Notes: a model not told the origin generated them from the sequence alone. Positions 34,910 through 47,056 are shown, numbered from the stretch's first letter. The stretch: 64,000 bases of DNA from Reticulitermes lucifugus (GCA_026260175.1 JAKCWW010000489.1:44643-108642); one strand, 5' to 3'. A program made the numbers and translations.

Positions 34910-36630
34910 CCAAGGTCCGAACCTGGAGGCTGTAGTGCTAAGCACTCGATCGCGACGTTCGGTCCCTCGCTCTTACACCTTGTGAGCAGAAAAAATTAAT
35001 ATTTATTGCGTTGTATAAATACCGGTCGCATGTAAGTTCTGTGGGCCTCATAGCTGGTGAAACTTAATGAAAAAGACATTACATTTTTCCTCTGTCGTTT
35101 TAGAAATTGCATTAAAACGCGTGGCAGTTACATACATCACCAAATGTCAGAATTTTATATTTTTCACCCTGAATCTGAAAGTTTGTTTTCACCTAGTCTT
35201 TCCGACGATCAGAAGGACATGATCCCATTCCCAAAACAGAGGCTAAATTGAAAAGTCACACATAAACGTATAAACTGGCCCCATTTGGGTTCAAAATACC
35301 ACAAAATCCATAATATTTGTCTATGTTTATGGCGTTTTTAACGTGGCGACTGGCAACGAATGGAAAGAGTGTGAAACCTACACCTGTAATTTCTGTTCAT
35401 TTAATCTGACAATTTGCTGGAATATCACGTATGTGTTTTGGGAAAAGAGAAATTGTGATTTGTTTAAGGGGGTGGGGCTAGGGACTGGGAATCACAATCA
35501 CGTGACAGTGTGATTTGTATTCATGTGTACCTATTATTTTTTCCAATCGAGGTAAATTGAGGCGAAAGGTAAACACAAGGTGGTTAAGAGGTGGGGGCAA
35601 GGTGGCACATGACAGAGGGTTGTTCTGAGGTACAAAACTACAATATCACACATAATGTAATTCATGCAGAGGGGGTGGAGTTTCAGATACAGTGAGAACG
35701 ACATAGGCCTAGTCATTTGATAAGCTCTCCGCACATATTATTGGGGCCAATGCAGTTTCATAAATATCTCGTTTGTTCAATGCTCTATGTGCCTAGGCAC
35801 TCATAAACAAATAACTAATAACTGTACACAGATCGAATGACGATAAACACTCCATTTATACCCCTTCCCCATTGAAAGAAAATCAAAACAATTTAAACAT
35901 ATCTAATTATAGAGTTTTATGTCATTTCGAAAGTACTGCGGGATTTCTAAACCACTACCGGAAATCCAACAATTAATCTGTCTTCTACACCGAAGCCTTG
36001 TGACTATACCGATTACGGCAGATTTATCGATTTAAATATACACATTTTAATATTTAATTACCTTTAAACACATTCAAATTTTACATCACGTTGCCCTGCA
36101 CGGCATTGCATTCCGTTACATATAGCCCGTACACATCACAAACTGAGCTAATGCTCTAGCAGCAAAATGCTAAGACCAACACCGATAATACCAAAACCCT
36201 CAAACCACAAAATCATGAACCAATTCCATCACATCCCATCTTCAAAACCAACCACCCTAAGATCTATCTTAACGTTCATACGTCATAAACCTGCAGACCA
36301 CAAAGTAAGCCTTTACCACCTTGAAGTCAGTCTTGCGTTTTGCAATGCATTGCGACCTACACTTAGTTTCGTGCAAAGATAATATGTGACTTCTATTCAT
36401 CTCCGTCTGGTACCCAGGCTAAGAATGTGTGGAGTTATACGTGCAATTCCCCATTTAACTTCTATGGCATGGTGCTTAAATAATTACTCAATTTTACCTT
36501 CATGACATAATAAAACAGAAAGCTAAATTCAATTACCTCCTTAACTTGACAGATGTGAATTCAATCTTCTTTCAATAAAAGAAATGCAAATGTTCTAAAT
36601 ACAGCCAAATGTTTCAAACAGATACGGAGT
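34910..36630. other. No recognisable feature
   Basis: No similarity I can name. The frames at 35057-35251, 35534-35734 and 36167-36382 look like chance openings. Confidence 0.4.
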
Positions 36631-36636
36631 GTCCAT

Positions 36637-36688
36637 ATGTATGTATGTATGTATGTATGTATGTGTGTATGTGTGTGTACGCGTGTAT
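36637..36688. repeat. ATGT microsatellite
   Basis: About seven atgt units grading into tgtg. Confidence 0.9.
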
Positions 36689-36699
36689 TTGGAGAGAAT

Positions 36700-39190
36700 A
36701 CATAAAACTCCTATACTGTCTGTGATGCGCGTCTCATGGACTTAAACTGAATAACACAAAAGCTTACATGCTTTCTTCACACTCGACTGCCTTTGGCAAT
36801 GAAGAAAACATTCTTGCTTTAATCTGTATAGAGTTTTCTATCAGTTGTAGCGAAACGCTGGCGAAAAGGCGATCATTTATACTGTTGGTGTTAATTAAAA
36901 ATGGAATTCTCGAAATTTTACTGTACAAAAAAACAAACCGAGTCTGCGTATGTACAATATCAATTAGAGTAATATTTTTAAAAGCACATATGGAAATTCA
37001 ATAAAGAATAAGAGTGAAATTTATAGTATTTAGTGCTTAATTTGTGACAACCCTGGTAATGCATTTTTGTTTTGAATACAATACTGCGTGCACATATGCG
37101 TGCGTGTATGTGTTGTGTGCAATATGCGAATTTTCTGGACGGCTAACAGCGGAACTGAATTTGTTACTCTCACAAATTTAGAAGGTAAAGAGCTATAGCG
37201 AATAATTAGTGGTTTGTGTGGGGCGAGCACAGAACATGTAGCATGGTTTTACTTTAATTTGTACAGTGAAAGTGATACATATAGTATGTGTGTGTGGCAA
37301 ATAAATTAATGAGGTGTGAAACTAAACCATACTTTCGTTCATGAATATCCAGTAAGCAGAGTAATCATTTGTTGACACTCTACAGAACAAGTATAGATGT
37401 TTATATTATTTCGAAAGTGTCTCAACGGTTTTATGCTATTTTAAATAAAAAATTACACTTTTCGCTGTCATATTTTCATTTAACAAGACTGGGACAAATT
37501 TACGGATATTTAAGAAATTAGTAGCCCTAAAAATGGCATTTTTTACTATAAGGGTCTAGCGTTTTCATTCATTCGTTATTCTCGGGACTATTAAGGCAAC
37601 TAGTGAACGTCTATTCTAAGTAAAATATTCGTTAAAACATTAAAATCAAGGCAGAATTGTCTGTTAATGAGGGTTGAAATAAAACACCAAGAATTTTTTT
37701 GTTTAGTTGATGTGACTGTGTATGCAATTATCTCGTTACAGTATGTGTGGAGTTTCCTCCAACTCGACCACTTTATATAGCACAGCGTGTTCGAGCCTCA
37801 GTATCATCAATCACTTTAGTAAGAAGAGAAGTAGAAACCTTTCAATTTAATCTCTTTCTTTAGGAAGGAACATCCTTTCCTTCCTCCTTCGTTTAAACCA
37901 GCAATTTCCTTTCCATATCCCCACTCTCTTCCATACTATTTTTCACCTCCACGTTAATCTATAGAGTTGCATGTAACGCGGAATTGGATTTCCCAATCTT
38001 CTCTTAAACCTTTCAGTTTTACCCCACATCCTTCAGTTCAACCCTCTAACCACACACCCATTAAACCAACCGATCCTCACAACAAGGAAAGAGACTGCAG
38101 CATTTAGCTGGGAGGTAGATTTAGTTCATTTTGGAAAATTTTGGAATACACAGCTCTAAGATTAGTTTTTACCATAACAAACGCACAGTGAAAGCTCGAG
38201 TCTAATGCGGAAACCTAGTTCGAGTGACGTATGTTTTCGAAAATAACTTTACTACTTTCGGCTCTGCATTATTCTTACACTGATTTATATATATATATTG
38301 ATTGCGATTTGTAAGACTATTACAACACTACTGCTTCATCACTGGTTACAAAGACGAGAAGAAACGACTACAACTAACTTGAATTTTAAACCTTATTAGG
38401 AGCACATTTCGGACCCTTTTATAATCAACCACTTAACAACAACAAATTTTTCTATTAATGCACTTCTTTACCATAATCTCTGTAAGATTCTGATATCTCT
38501 GTCTTGCAGGCACAGCATGTATAAAGCAATATATGCCTTTATGTATTCTTGTGCGCCAAAACTGAAGATGGTTTAAGGTGGAAGAGCAGAAATATGTCGT
38601 CTATCGAGTTCTATTTGTAAAACGGGAATACAAAAAGTGTGTCATACTGAAGTTTTCTTCATTGGTCAAGTACATGAGTTTCACCATTCCTACAGCAACA
38701 GAAACAAATTGGACGTTATGTAATTCGCCTCGCACGTAATCAGCCCTTATCAGCTGTCGCTATTTTTAGAGAATTACAGATGTGCACTTTCGTGTACCAT
38801 TTCCATTTTCTTTCATTGCCAATGTAGACTGTAGCAACCACAATGTCAGGGCAGCAGGATTCATTCTTGGGCTATTTATTGACCACATCTTAACTGAATA
38901 ACGTCGAATGCGAACATGCATAGCGATCATATTGTGCCATGCTTCATATAACGACATCTGCATTAGTCTGCAGATCGAGGAAAATCACAATGCCTCATTC
39001 GGGATCGCCAGGATCCAAAACGAAAATCGGGCAGCCTTCTAATATGAATCTAGAACACTACGAAAGGTCGAATGGTACTTACAAGACTTTCTTCAATAGT
39101 TACTTTGGGTCTGTATGACACATTACCATCTGCTTTCTTATAATAAGCCTTTATGCAGGTAATTAAATAATTTCGTAAAGTTACAGGCAA
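36700..39190. other. No recognisable feature
   Basis: AT-rich, with a short TA run at 38287-38298. No gene or element identified. Confidence 0.4.
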
Positions 39191-39192
39191 TT

Positions 39193-39416
39193 TTGTCCCT
39201 ATGAATGCCATGAAGACATATGGGGGAGAGAAGGTACAGACTAGGTTAAGGCATTCTTATTGACTGTAAATGGAAGTGAGTTTTCAGCGTCACGCTTTTA
39301 ACCTCTGGGGAAAGCGCAAACTGTAACCAATGAATATGAAGCTGCGTGTGCCCAGAGATGATTTGGGCACTGCCGAGAATTGAACCCTCATTCCCCGATT
39401 GTCAAACCGGTCTCAA
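39193..39416 (-). mobile_element. SINE family B, copy (diverged)
   Basis: 'ttgtccctatgaatgccatgaa', 'tatgggggagagaaggtac', 'aaatggaagtgag', 'cctctggggaaag' and 'gccgagaattgaaccct' match the SINE B body and B box in order. The extreme tRNA-like 5' end is lost. Confidence 0.7.
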
Positions 39417-39424
39417 GGAAGTTT

Positions 39425-39535
39425 GATACCTCCATCTTCCGGATAGCTGAGGAAGATGGAGGCAGCAAGCTCCTTCAGAAACACGGGTTAATTACATACT
39501 AATTGATACTGCGTCATATCCCAGAAGATTTGCAT
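39425..39535 (+). mobile_element. Penelope-like terminal repeat fragment (candidate) 2
   Basis: Perfect 12-bp inverted repeats at 39429-39440 and 39451-39462 (cctccatcttcc / ggaagatggagg). CTGAGGA (39447-39453) fits the hammerhead core CUGANGA, a ggag/ctcc stem follows, then GAAAC (39478-39482). Then come 'gcgtcatatcccagaaga', as in 19840-19858 and 43295-43312. The repeated block order suggests one element family. Confidence 0.5.
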
Positions 39536-39539
39536 CTTG

Positions 39540-40785
39540 AGTGAAAGAGATTTCATTACGTACGCATGATTTCGCTGGGTTCCTAATTTGTTTGATAATT
39601 TATTTATATTTGTATTATTCGGGTATCATTAAACTGTTATACTAACTAAATCATAAACAGCATAAATCACATCATCATCTAATCCTCTTGTAAACAGGAT
39701 ATTACTTAACCTGCTTTGACTGTTCATGTCTGAGGATTATTAAGGTTATAAATGTGGAACATGTTAAAATTTGTTTTAATTAAATAAGATGTAACGTAAG
39801 GGTTGAAAACTGTTTATCCATTGCATTCTTGAACGACAAGACCTCCACTTATTTTTTTTCAGACATTAATCTAGAATACGAAAATAGGATATTTTGCTTC
39901 AAGAAAATACACCCGAATGAATATACTGAAATATATTATGTAATGTGCGAATAAATACGTGAAAAATGCATCGTTTTTAAGAAAGGTGAACAGCCTTGTG
40001 GGATGATACGCCGTGTTGACTGGTAAATAATGTCAGAAGACTTGTATCTTCAGCAACACCGCTGTCAGAACCACACACGCATTACGTCATTGACAGACGG
40101 TACGCATACACATGACATTAGCTTGCAGACAAGCATAAAGGCAGAAGGGCTATATATAGAACAGCGGGGTTTAATAACATTTGAATTCCGAAGAAGTAAA
40201 GGCAATTTCAAGTGCTATGGCAAAGTAATTAGAGCGGGGAAGATAAATGAAAACTAATTAGTCTTATTAGATAATACAATAATTCCTGACTCAGAAGCTA
40301 CAATAAGGGAAGATCTGCTTATGGGGCGGTGGGAGATTAGTGGTGTAAGTTTTATTTATATCAAAAAGTACCTCCATTCACCCAACCCCCTCATACCCTT
40401 AAACAAAATTCTCTCAAGTTTCTCTCCAATTTAATGCTTCCTTTAATTCTCATTTCTTGTTTCATCTTCCAACTCCCTATCTTCTTGATCTAATCCCTCT
40501 TCCCATACCTCATCCGCAATCCCCTTTCACAGTTCCATATCACGCCTTCCATTTCCTTACATTGTGTCTTTGGTGTTGCTTATCTGAACCCTCACTAATG
40601 CATCCCTTAAATATGAGACTGCTCCAAGACAAGGGAAGAGTGGTGGTGGGAGCATGAAAAGCGTTTCCTTCTAACGTTAATCGTGAAATGAATAATCAAA
40701 TCCCTGTATAACCTTCACTTGATATTTCCTCTTTTACAATCTTCTGTCTCTTACTAACATAAATGTTAACGTCCGTGATGCACAT
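39540..40785. other. No recognisable feature
   Basis: 40370-40560 is C/T-rich. The 75-codon + frame at 40030-40257 is not recognisable. Confidence 0.4.
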
Positions 40786-40787
40786 GG

Positions 40788-40985
40788 CAGTCGGAGTAGG
40801 CCTACTGACTAGACTACGGGACGGCCGGTCGAGTAAGCTTTGTTCAGTTCCCGATAGAGGCAAAAGACGAAGCACGTTTTTCTCTAACTCGTCCAGACCA
40901 GCTTTGGGCCTACCACACATCCTATTCAATGGTTACCAGGGGCTCTTTCCCCGGGGCTATAACAGCCGGGTCGTGACTACTCGCC
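40788..40985 (+). mobile_element. SINE family B, plus-strand copy
   Basis: The tRNA-like head 'ctagactacgggacggccgg' is followed, with a degenerate B box ('ttgttcagttcccg'), by the body in transcription order: 'ctcgtccagaccagctttgggcc', 'aatggttaccaggggctctt', 'ccccggggctataacagccggg'. The first three-quarters of a SINE B; the 3' end is lost. Confidence 0.72.
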
Positions 40986-41009
40986 TCTATCTAGAGAATG
41001 GAAAAGTAC

Positions 41010-41100
41010 CTCCACTCACACACGTGCTTCTATGGAATACCTTCACTCACACAGTGCCTTTATGGAATACTTCTGCTCAGACACATGCCTTTATGGCGTG
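41010..41100. repeat. 30-bp tandem repeat x3
   Basis: Units at 41010-41040, 41041-41070 and 41071-41100 share 'ctcacacac.tgc.t.tatgg'. They extend a 136-codon + frame (40763-41173), which is otherwise SINE B sequence, so the frame is not a gene. Confidence 0.8.
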
Positions 41101-41104
41101 CACA

Positions 41105-42460
41105 GCGAAAATGTTACTTTTACCTTTCACATTCATCATAACAACTCCATTTAAAGTAGCAAGTACAAGTTAAAATATGCTTACTTCGTATGCTAAAATA
41201 AAGTGGTTTATTATTACAGCAAAAGCTACATATCATAAGTGCACATGCTTATGAGACTTGTGCTGCGTGAAATTAAATTTTCATGAAGGTGTTACCACTC
41301 GAGGGGGACACAGAGTAGGGTGTACCACTCGATGCCTGTGATATCGATATCGCCAGCATTGTACCTTCAGATGTAACTGCGACGTATGTTAGTAGCTGCA
41401 AACTTCTCCCAGTCAAAACCGATATATCATGGTACTGTGTCCATTTAAGTTATACACATGTTACACTGAACTCGATTGTTATTCTAGAACCTTTTTGACC
41501 ACAGGCCACGTAGTAGCCTAACTCTTAAAATTATCCGAGCTGTCTTACGTCTTCCCAAACCGAAGATATTTCAGGGAGCAGTGTATGCCCCAGTACGGTA
41601 TATTTACCAACCTCTACCCCTTACGTTGCATATGCAGCCCGTCCAGTCCATGAACTTCAGCTTCATTCTTCCAACTCCCTCAAAGTCTCTTCAAACCCCT
41701 GCACCTCTTCAATCTTTCTACCCTCCAAAACTTCGTCTTCTTATAATCCAATGAAACACAAATTCTAGTCTTCCTTATCCAATAAAACATTGTCACCCTC
41801 CACCTTCTTCCCTTAAGGGTCCGTGGATTTTCTTCTTGAAGGGTTCTAGAACAAGAGAATGGGGGGCGACTTGCACCGTGGCTCATTTTGTCCTATTAAG
41901 ATTAACATTAATTACTCCCCTTCACTGCTTGAACCTTCATTACGGACATGAGAAAAGAAAAGTTTATGAAGTTGAACCCCAGTGCATGAGTCTCCAGCCT
42001 GACAACGTATGAAAAGAAAGGGAATCACATCGTCAGAAACTGGATTCGAAAATGTGGATGAAGCGAATTATTAACCTAAACAATCTGTTTTGTCACACTA
42101 ACTGTACATCCATCGAAACTGATAAATACACACACCAGAGGTTATCTGCCTGTAACAAATAATATCCATAGCGATGTTAACTGAAAACACAGGTTATGCT
42201 CTTTTCGTAACGCGACAAGAAAACGTAATGCCTTTCACATGAAGAAAGACGTTCGTGGACTTCTGCTTACAAAGTGACTTAAATCACATTCTACATGCGT
42301 TCACTGACTTCTTAGTTTTTTCTAAGTTTGTGAAAACACATAAAATATACATGAGGTTAAAATATTCTGAAGAAGCATTAAAATTATCTTTGAAGATATA
42401 AGGATCTGCGTCTTAAAACGCGCACTGCATCTACAGTCTGACAACACATACATGTGGGTA
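41105..42460. other. No recognisable feature
   Basis: Two 'accactcga' motifs lie 33 bp apart near 41293-41330. A 68-codon minus frame (41680-41886) is not recognised. Confidence 0.4.
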
Positions 42461-42468
42461 CATATATT

Positions 42469-42519
42469 ACGTACATACATACGTACGTATGTAAACAGAC
42501 ACACACATACACACACAAA
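42469..42519. repeat. ACGT/AC microsatellite
   Basis: Alternating tacg/tac units, then an acac run. It opens frames on both strands (42322-42657). Confidence 0.85.
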
Positions 42520-42674
42520 CATGGTGTATTTCATTTTGGGATTCAAAAAAAGTTCGATATATTTATTGCTTAATTGCATTAAACGCCTAAAATCGATTGA
42601 AAATGCAGTCATTTTCATGTCGTTCATACCGATGGCACTATAGGCGAGCGTGAACAATTAAAGAGGAAGAAAGA

Positions 42675-42960
42675 CAAAGTTGTCCCTATCCAAGCCATGA
42701 AGGCGTATACGGGGGGGTACAATATAAATCCGCTCATTCTTAACCACGCTAATAGATGGATATGAGTGGTCAACTTCACATTCCAGCCGCTTTACCACAG
42801 GAAAGAACTCCCGTACCCATTTAACAGGAGGCTGGGCGCATCCCAGTGTCGGTCTGGACGGTTTTGCAGAAGAGAAAAGTTCTTGCTCGTGAGCGAATGC
42901 GAACCCCGACCGTCCAGACCGTAGCACAGTCGCTACACCGACTATGCTGTCCCGGTTCCG
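42675..42960 (-). mobile_element. SINE family B, near full-length
   Basis: About 286 bp, matching the TSD-bounded 46752 copy throughout. The tRNA-like head lies at the right ('ggaaccgggacagcatagtc' in reverse). Flanking duplications are not clear. Confidence 0.85.
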
Positions 42961-43234
42961 AGGGTCATCAACATATGATGTTAATCATGTATATGCGACG
43001 TGGTGAGGCACAACACTTCCGATCACTAGAGCAACATCCCAGAGGCCATTTCAGCTGAAGTCTCCTGACGTCATAAAGTTCCACAATCAGAAATGCCTTG
43101 GATTGGCGGGTTAGTCGGAAAGTGGTCAGGATAATTCAGTTGGAACCGAAGACATCCGATAGCGAACTTTAGTGTCATCTAGGATGGAAAACCGTGTACA
43201 GTGGTAAATCAGTATGAACCTTCAGAGTAACCTG

Positions 43235-43325
43235 CAGTCGCCATCCTCGACCTTGGAGATGGAGGCGTCAGGCGTCTATCACATTACGCAGCGTCACATC
43301 CCATGAAACAGTCGTCACAGTCGCG
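43235..43325 (+). mobile_element. Penelope-like terminal repeat fragment (candidate) 3
   Basis: 'gccatcctcgaccttggagatggaggcg' then 'tacgcagcgtcacatcccatgaaa' parallels 39450-39530 in order. The GAAACG box between them is not preserved. Diverged family member. Confidence 0.4.
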
Positions 43326-43446
43326 GACGTGAGAACGCCAAATTTGAAATCATGTAATGTTCAGTTCGCCTTCTTTCAAAATGTCTTATACCAATAACCA
43401 CACCTCTTTCTACCTTAACTGACATTAGTGTTTATAATAATCTGTT

Positions 43447-43460
43447 ATATGTGTTCACTA
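43447..43460. repeat. Target-site duplication, left copy (SINE A)
   Basis: atatgtgttcacta, exactly repeated at 43715-43728. Confidence 0.95.
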
Positions 43461-43714
43461 GCCGATCCCAGTGGCCGCTCGGTCTAAGGTGTGGGTCTGC
43501 GGCCGCTCGCTTGCTGGGATTGCGGGTTTGAATCCCGCTGGGGAATGAATATCTGTCTCTTGTGAGTGTTGTGCGTTGTCAGGTAGAGGTCTCTGCGACG
43601 GGCAGATCACTCGTCCGGAGGAGTCCTACAGATTGTGGTGTGTCTGAGTGTGATCTCGAAACCTCGGCAATGACAAGGCCTAGGCCACTAGGGCTGTCGA
43701 GCCATGAGAAAGAA
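43461..43714 (+). mobile_element. SINE family A, full-length reference copy
   Basis: A 254-bp tRNA-derived SINE with an exact 14-bp TSD. The A box tggccgctcgg is at 43472-43482 and the B box ggtttgaatcc at 43525-43535, with tRNA-like spacing of about 43 bp. The body ends in a short A-rich tail 'gagaaagaa'. It defines the ends of the other family A copies. The promoter boxes look usable, but I cannot tell whether it is transcribed. Confidence 0.95.
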
Positions 43715-43728
43715 ATATGTGTTCACTA
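43715..43728. repeat. Target-site duplication, right copy (SINE A)
   Basis: Exact repeat of 43447-43460, after the A-rich tail. Confidence 0.95.
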
Positions 43729-43729
43729 T

Positions 43730-44405
43730 AGATTTAAACAAGAGTTTGGGTTCCAAAACATGTGGTGTATTTCTTCAGAAAAACATAAACAAATTCCACA
43801 GAAAATTCAATAGAACCTGAAAGCGGAATATTTCGAATTCAGAGAACATGAAAATAATTTTCAAACTGCTTCATTTTACCCGTTTCTTTTGGAAATTTGA
43901 TTCACTTTAGGTATTCGACTCAAGCAAACATTCTGCAAGATACAGTGGTTCCAGGGGCAGACGTTACACGATCCTTGCGACGAAGGACAGAAGCACTCTG
44001 CAGTTTTAAATAATTACATTTTATAATAAGCTTACACGTGCCGAAGGTGACAACGCGAGCAGAATGCTGACCTTAGTGGTTTGAAACAAGATAGCCTTGC
44101 TTGTATTACACGCTTTGTGCATGCTTCAAAGACATTAATAATACAAAGAATTGTTCTCTGAACTGAGCAATGTATTTTCAAAGGTAACAAACTAAATTCA
44201 CTTAAATGCACCTCCTCTTGAGAAGCAAGTAGAAGCTATTTTTTCACACTTGATTCATTAACAGGTTCTCAGCAGTAATAATCCTAAGGTACATTACATA
44301 TTTAAAGGTATATTTAGAAATAAATCATGGCGATTATGAGATAAATAGCAAAATTATAAAAGGCAGGTAATGCCTGAGTTACGGAACCTGTGCAGTAGGT
44401 GACAT
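43730..44405. other. No recognisable feature
   Basis: AT-rich spacer between two SINEs. Confidence 0.4.
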
Positions 44406-44415
44406 TACGAGAATA

Positions 44416-44678
44416 AAAAAACTTTCAGCCTGGAACAGGTCATGAAAGCCCAGAGAGGGAGTTGAGGTATAGTTCTACTCTTTCTTTAACCTTGGCGCTA
44501 GATGGAGGTAGGTGGTCAACGCCATGCCCCGGAGGCTTTACCCTCGGTAAAGATAACTGTTACCCATTTTACAGGAGGCTGGGTGGGCCCCTGGACCGGT
44601 CTGGACGGATGCGGAAAATCTCACCCCCACCGAGATTGGATCCCCGAACCGTCCAGCCCATAGCGAGTCGCTACTCAA
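44416..44678 (-). mobile_element. SINE family B, 5'-truncated head
   Basis: The body is complete ('gcctggaacaggtcatgaaag' to 'gagattggatcccc', with the B box in reverse), but the far end of the tRNA-like head is missing beyond 'gagtcgctactc'. Flanks tacgagaata (44406-44415) and tatgagaata (44679-44688) differ at one position and are the likely TSD. That implies insertion in truncated form. Confidence 0.85.
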
Positions 44679-44689
44679 TATGAGAATAG

Positions 44690-46012
44690 GGTGCATTATT
44701 GATGATTCGTCCACGTGGAAAATGTATTATAAATGAGGGAACAGAATTTTAAAACACAGTCTCATTCAGTGTACATATACTTACATTCCCGATTCATTTC
44801 AAGGAACTTAGTAGGACAGATTTAAGGTTTCCACAGCGTTGATGCTGAATCAGGTCTTGTGGGTTGCTGTGCCGAATGGCAGAGTTACTGATTCTGCATG
44901 TTTCTAAGGATCGTAACGTCTTCGTCTTCAAGGGTCATGCAGCCCTAAGGGCCAGGAAGTCCTAGAAGAAGAAATCACCCTTGACGATGAAGACGGTACT
45001 TTGCTTCGAAAGGTCGGGCACCAATAACTTAGCTACACAGTGTAACAAAGCTGAAGACCTAAGTCCTCACCTCTTAGTAGCCTACATATCTGCTTTAGAT
45101 ATGCATAGCTAAACTTCCGGTCTGTTGTTAGTCCCCAAAGTAACAAAAGAGAGGTCTGAGAAAGTCGGTCCTAGAGACATCGGATAATACTACAGATATT
45201 TCTGAACCGTTCGTTTGTAGCGGCTGTCCTGGTTATAGACTCTAAAAGTCGAATGAAGGGCATAAATACTATAGATGCTTTCCAAGAAAGGACTGCACGA
45301 GCAGACAGATAATCCAAGGTTTATAAACACACTGAAAAAGTTGTTTTTGTATATTACGTGACGCTATTGTGCACCCGCTGGCGTCCTGATTAATCAGGAA
45401 AGCGGCGACAAACCACAAAGTTATTCAAGCACACAAATTGTATGTAATTAGACTATCATAATTATTTACATACAAAACACATTCCACTAAATTCGCAGAA
45501 TTCTTGTGTATTCTAACTCTCTCTCTGTACACAATTCTCTACTAGTCTCTCGCACCCTTTTCACCCTCTTTACCACCAAGTAATTCCTCTCCCCTTCACC
45601 TCCCCATGCATCCCACTTCACCACCCTTAAATTCTAGTCACAATATTTATGGAAATTAGCTGTCCACATCCTTAAATGAAAGTAATAAGTTTCCGACTGC
45701 TGCTGCAGATGCTGCTGGGGAATGTACGAGAAGAAATGCGGCGAACGAGGGAAGAAATTCAAACAAGTAAATAAAGATGGGAAGGATGAAAATAATAGGA
45801 AGCATCAAGGAGAAGATGGGAATAGAAATGGAGAACGTACTTGGTACGTAACTTCATATTCGGTAAGATATTCATGCTTCATTCCAGAAGGAAACCAACC
45901 CAGCTGCAGTTCTCTAAGAATACACAAGTAATTGGCAAGTGATCAAAATACGGATAAACATCCGCCTAACTGATGACATGTTACCGGCTCCACAATGCCA
46001 CGGGCTACAACG
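44690..46012. other. No recognisable gene; one inverted repeat
   Basis: 44917-44935 and 44977-44995 are inverted 19-mers with 2 mismatches. 45500-45640 is C/T-rich and 45720-45850 purine-rich, which opens a 69-codon frame of low complexity. Confidence 0.45.
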
Positions 46013-46020
46013 CCTTGCAT

Positions 46021-46175
46021 CATGGGTGAATAAATCCTGGGTGCCAGGTAACTCGAGATACTAAATTTTCTATGGTGGCGCCTAATACAGTATGGAACTT
46101 GCTTCATGTCACGCTTCTAGTGCCTAGAGTTTTGAGATGGCTCCTAGATTTTTTTGGAAAATTTCTGGACCACTG
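46021..46175. mobile_element. hAT-type MITE, family M1 copy 2
   Basis: A 155-bp relative of 10423-10588. Ends are catgggtgaataaatcc at left and, in reverse, cagtggtccagaaattt at right. Flanking 8-mers ccttgcat / agttacat match at 5 of 8, consistent with a worn hAT duplication. The interior keeps 'gggtgcc', 'ctatggtggcgcctaa' and 'gtatggaact'. Confidence 0.72.
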
Positions 46176-46364
46176 AGTTACATCCTTGCAGTCACAATAG
46201 GCCTACCGCACAGTGCCTCTAAAGAGTCGAGTGGTCACTGTCACTACATAATTGTGCTTTACAGAACTTATGTCATTTTGCTGGAAAAAATAAATTCACA
46301 CTGACTGACGCATTCAAGCTGTTAGGCCTCCTGTTTTCTAATCGGCAGGTTTCGGGGTTGAACT

Positions 46365-46372
46365 AATTAACT
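46365..46372. repeat. Target-site duplication, left copy (SINE A)
   Basis: aattaact, repeated at 46628-46635. Confidence 0.8.
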
Positions 46373-46627
46373 TTTTTTCATTGCGCAACAGCCCCTAGTC
46401 GGCAAGGTCCTCCTCATTATCGAAGCTTCACGATCACACTCAGGTACACCACGCTCGGTAGGACTCCTCTGGACGAGTGATCAATCCGATGCAGAGATCT
46501 CTACCTGACAACACACAACACCCACAAGAGACAGGTATTCATGCCCCCGGCGGGATTCGAACCCGCAATCCCAGCAAGCGAACGGCCGCAGACCCAAACC
46601 TTAGACCGCGCGGCCAGTGGTAACGGC
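46373..46627 (-). mobile_element. SINE family A, copy 4
   Basis: 255 bp, full length, on the minus strand. The poly-T at 46373-46378 is the reverse of its A-rich tail. The B box appears as 'gggattcgaacccgc' in plus orientation. The first few head bases before 'ccactgg' are altered. The 8-bp TSD aattaact is at 46365-46372 and 46628-46635. Confidence 0.92.
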
Positions 46628-46738
46628 AATTAACTAACTATACAAGAGACAAATCTTAAAATGGACTGGACGCATTTCGATCAACATCGTTAATGATTTG
46701 AAACAATTAGAAAATTTATAGACATAATTGGTGTAATA

Positions 46739-46751
46739 GAGCCAATGATAT
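46739..46751. repeat. Target-site duplication, left copy (SINE B)
   Basis: gagccaatgatat, exactly repeated at 47044-47056. Confidence 0.95.
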
Positions 46752-47043
46752 AAAGTTGTCGCTGTCCATGCCGTGACGGCACATAGACCTAGTTGAAGTG
46801 GAGTATTACAGCTCCACTCATTTTTACCTCGGAACTAGATGGAAGTGAGTGGTCAAATTCACTTCCCGGCAGCTTTACCCCTGGCAAAGAACCTCGATAG
46901 CCATTGATAGGAGAGTGAATGGGCCCTAGGGACGGTCTGGACGGTTTTCGAGACGAGAACGTCTCTTGCCCCTGCCGGAATTCGAACCTCAGGCCGTCCA
47001 GCTCGTAGCCAGTTACTATACCGACTATACTATCCCGGCTCCT
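46752..47043 (-). mobile_element. SINE family B, full-length reference copy
   Basis: 292 bp bounded by an exact 13-bp TSD. Read in reverse, the head starts 'aggagccgggatagtatag' at 47043. The A-box region is 'tagtcggtatagtaact' and the B box lies in 'aggttcgaattcc' (reverse of 46977-46989). The body contains the 'gtaaagctgccgggaagtg' block. Translations of this body in other copies give the SPDRPARSESLYRL type of peptide. Confidence 0.95.
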
Positions 47044-47056
47044 GAGCCAATGATAT
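47044..47056. repeat. Target-site duplication, right copy (SINE B)
   Basis: Exact repeat of 46739-46751, next to the tRNA-like head. Confidence 0.95.

Noticed and set aside
40763-41173. 136-codon plus-strand frame as a gene
   Set aside because: It is made of SINE B sequence followed by a 30-bp tandem repeat. No protein motif is seen.
43461-43545. tRNA gene suggested by A and B boxes (also heads at 8690-8769, 17970-18042, 46977-47043)
   Set aside because: The boxes belong to tRNA-derived SINE heads. No matching acceptor stem closes the structure, and TSDs bound the whole SINE.
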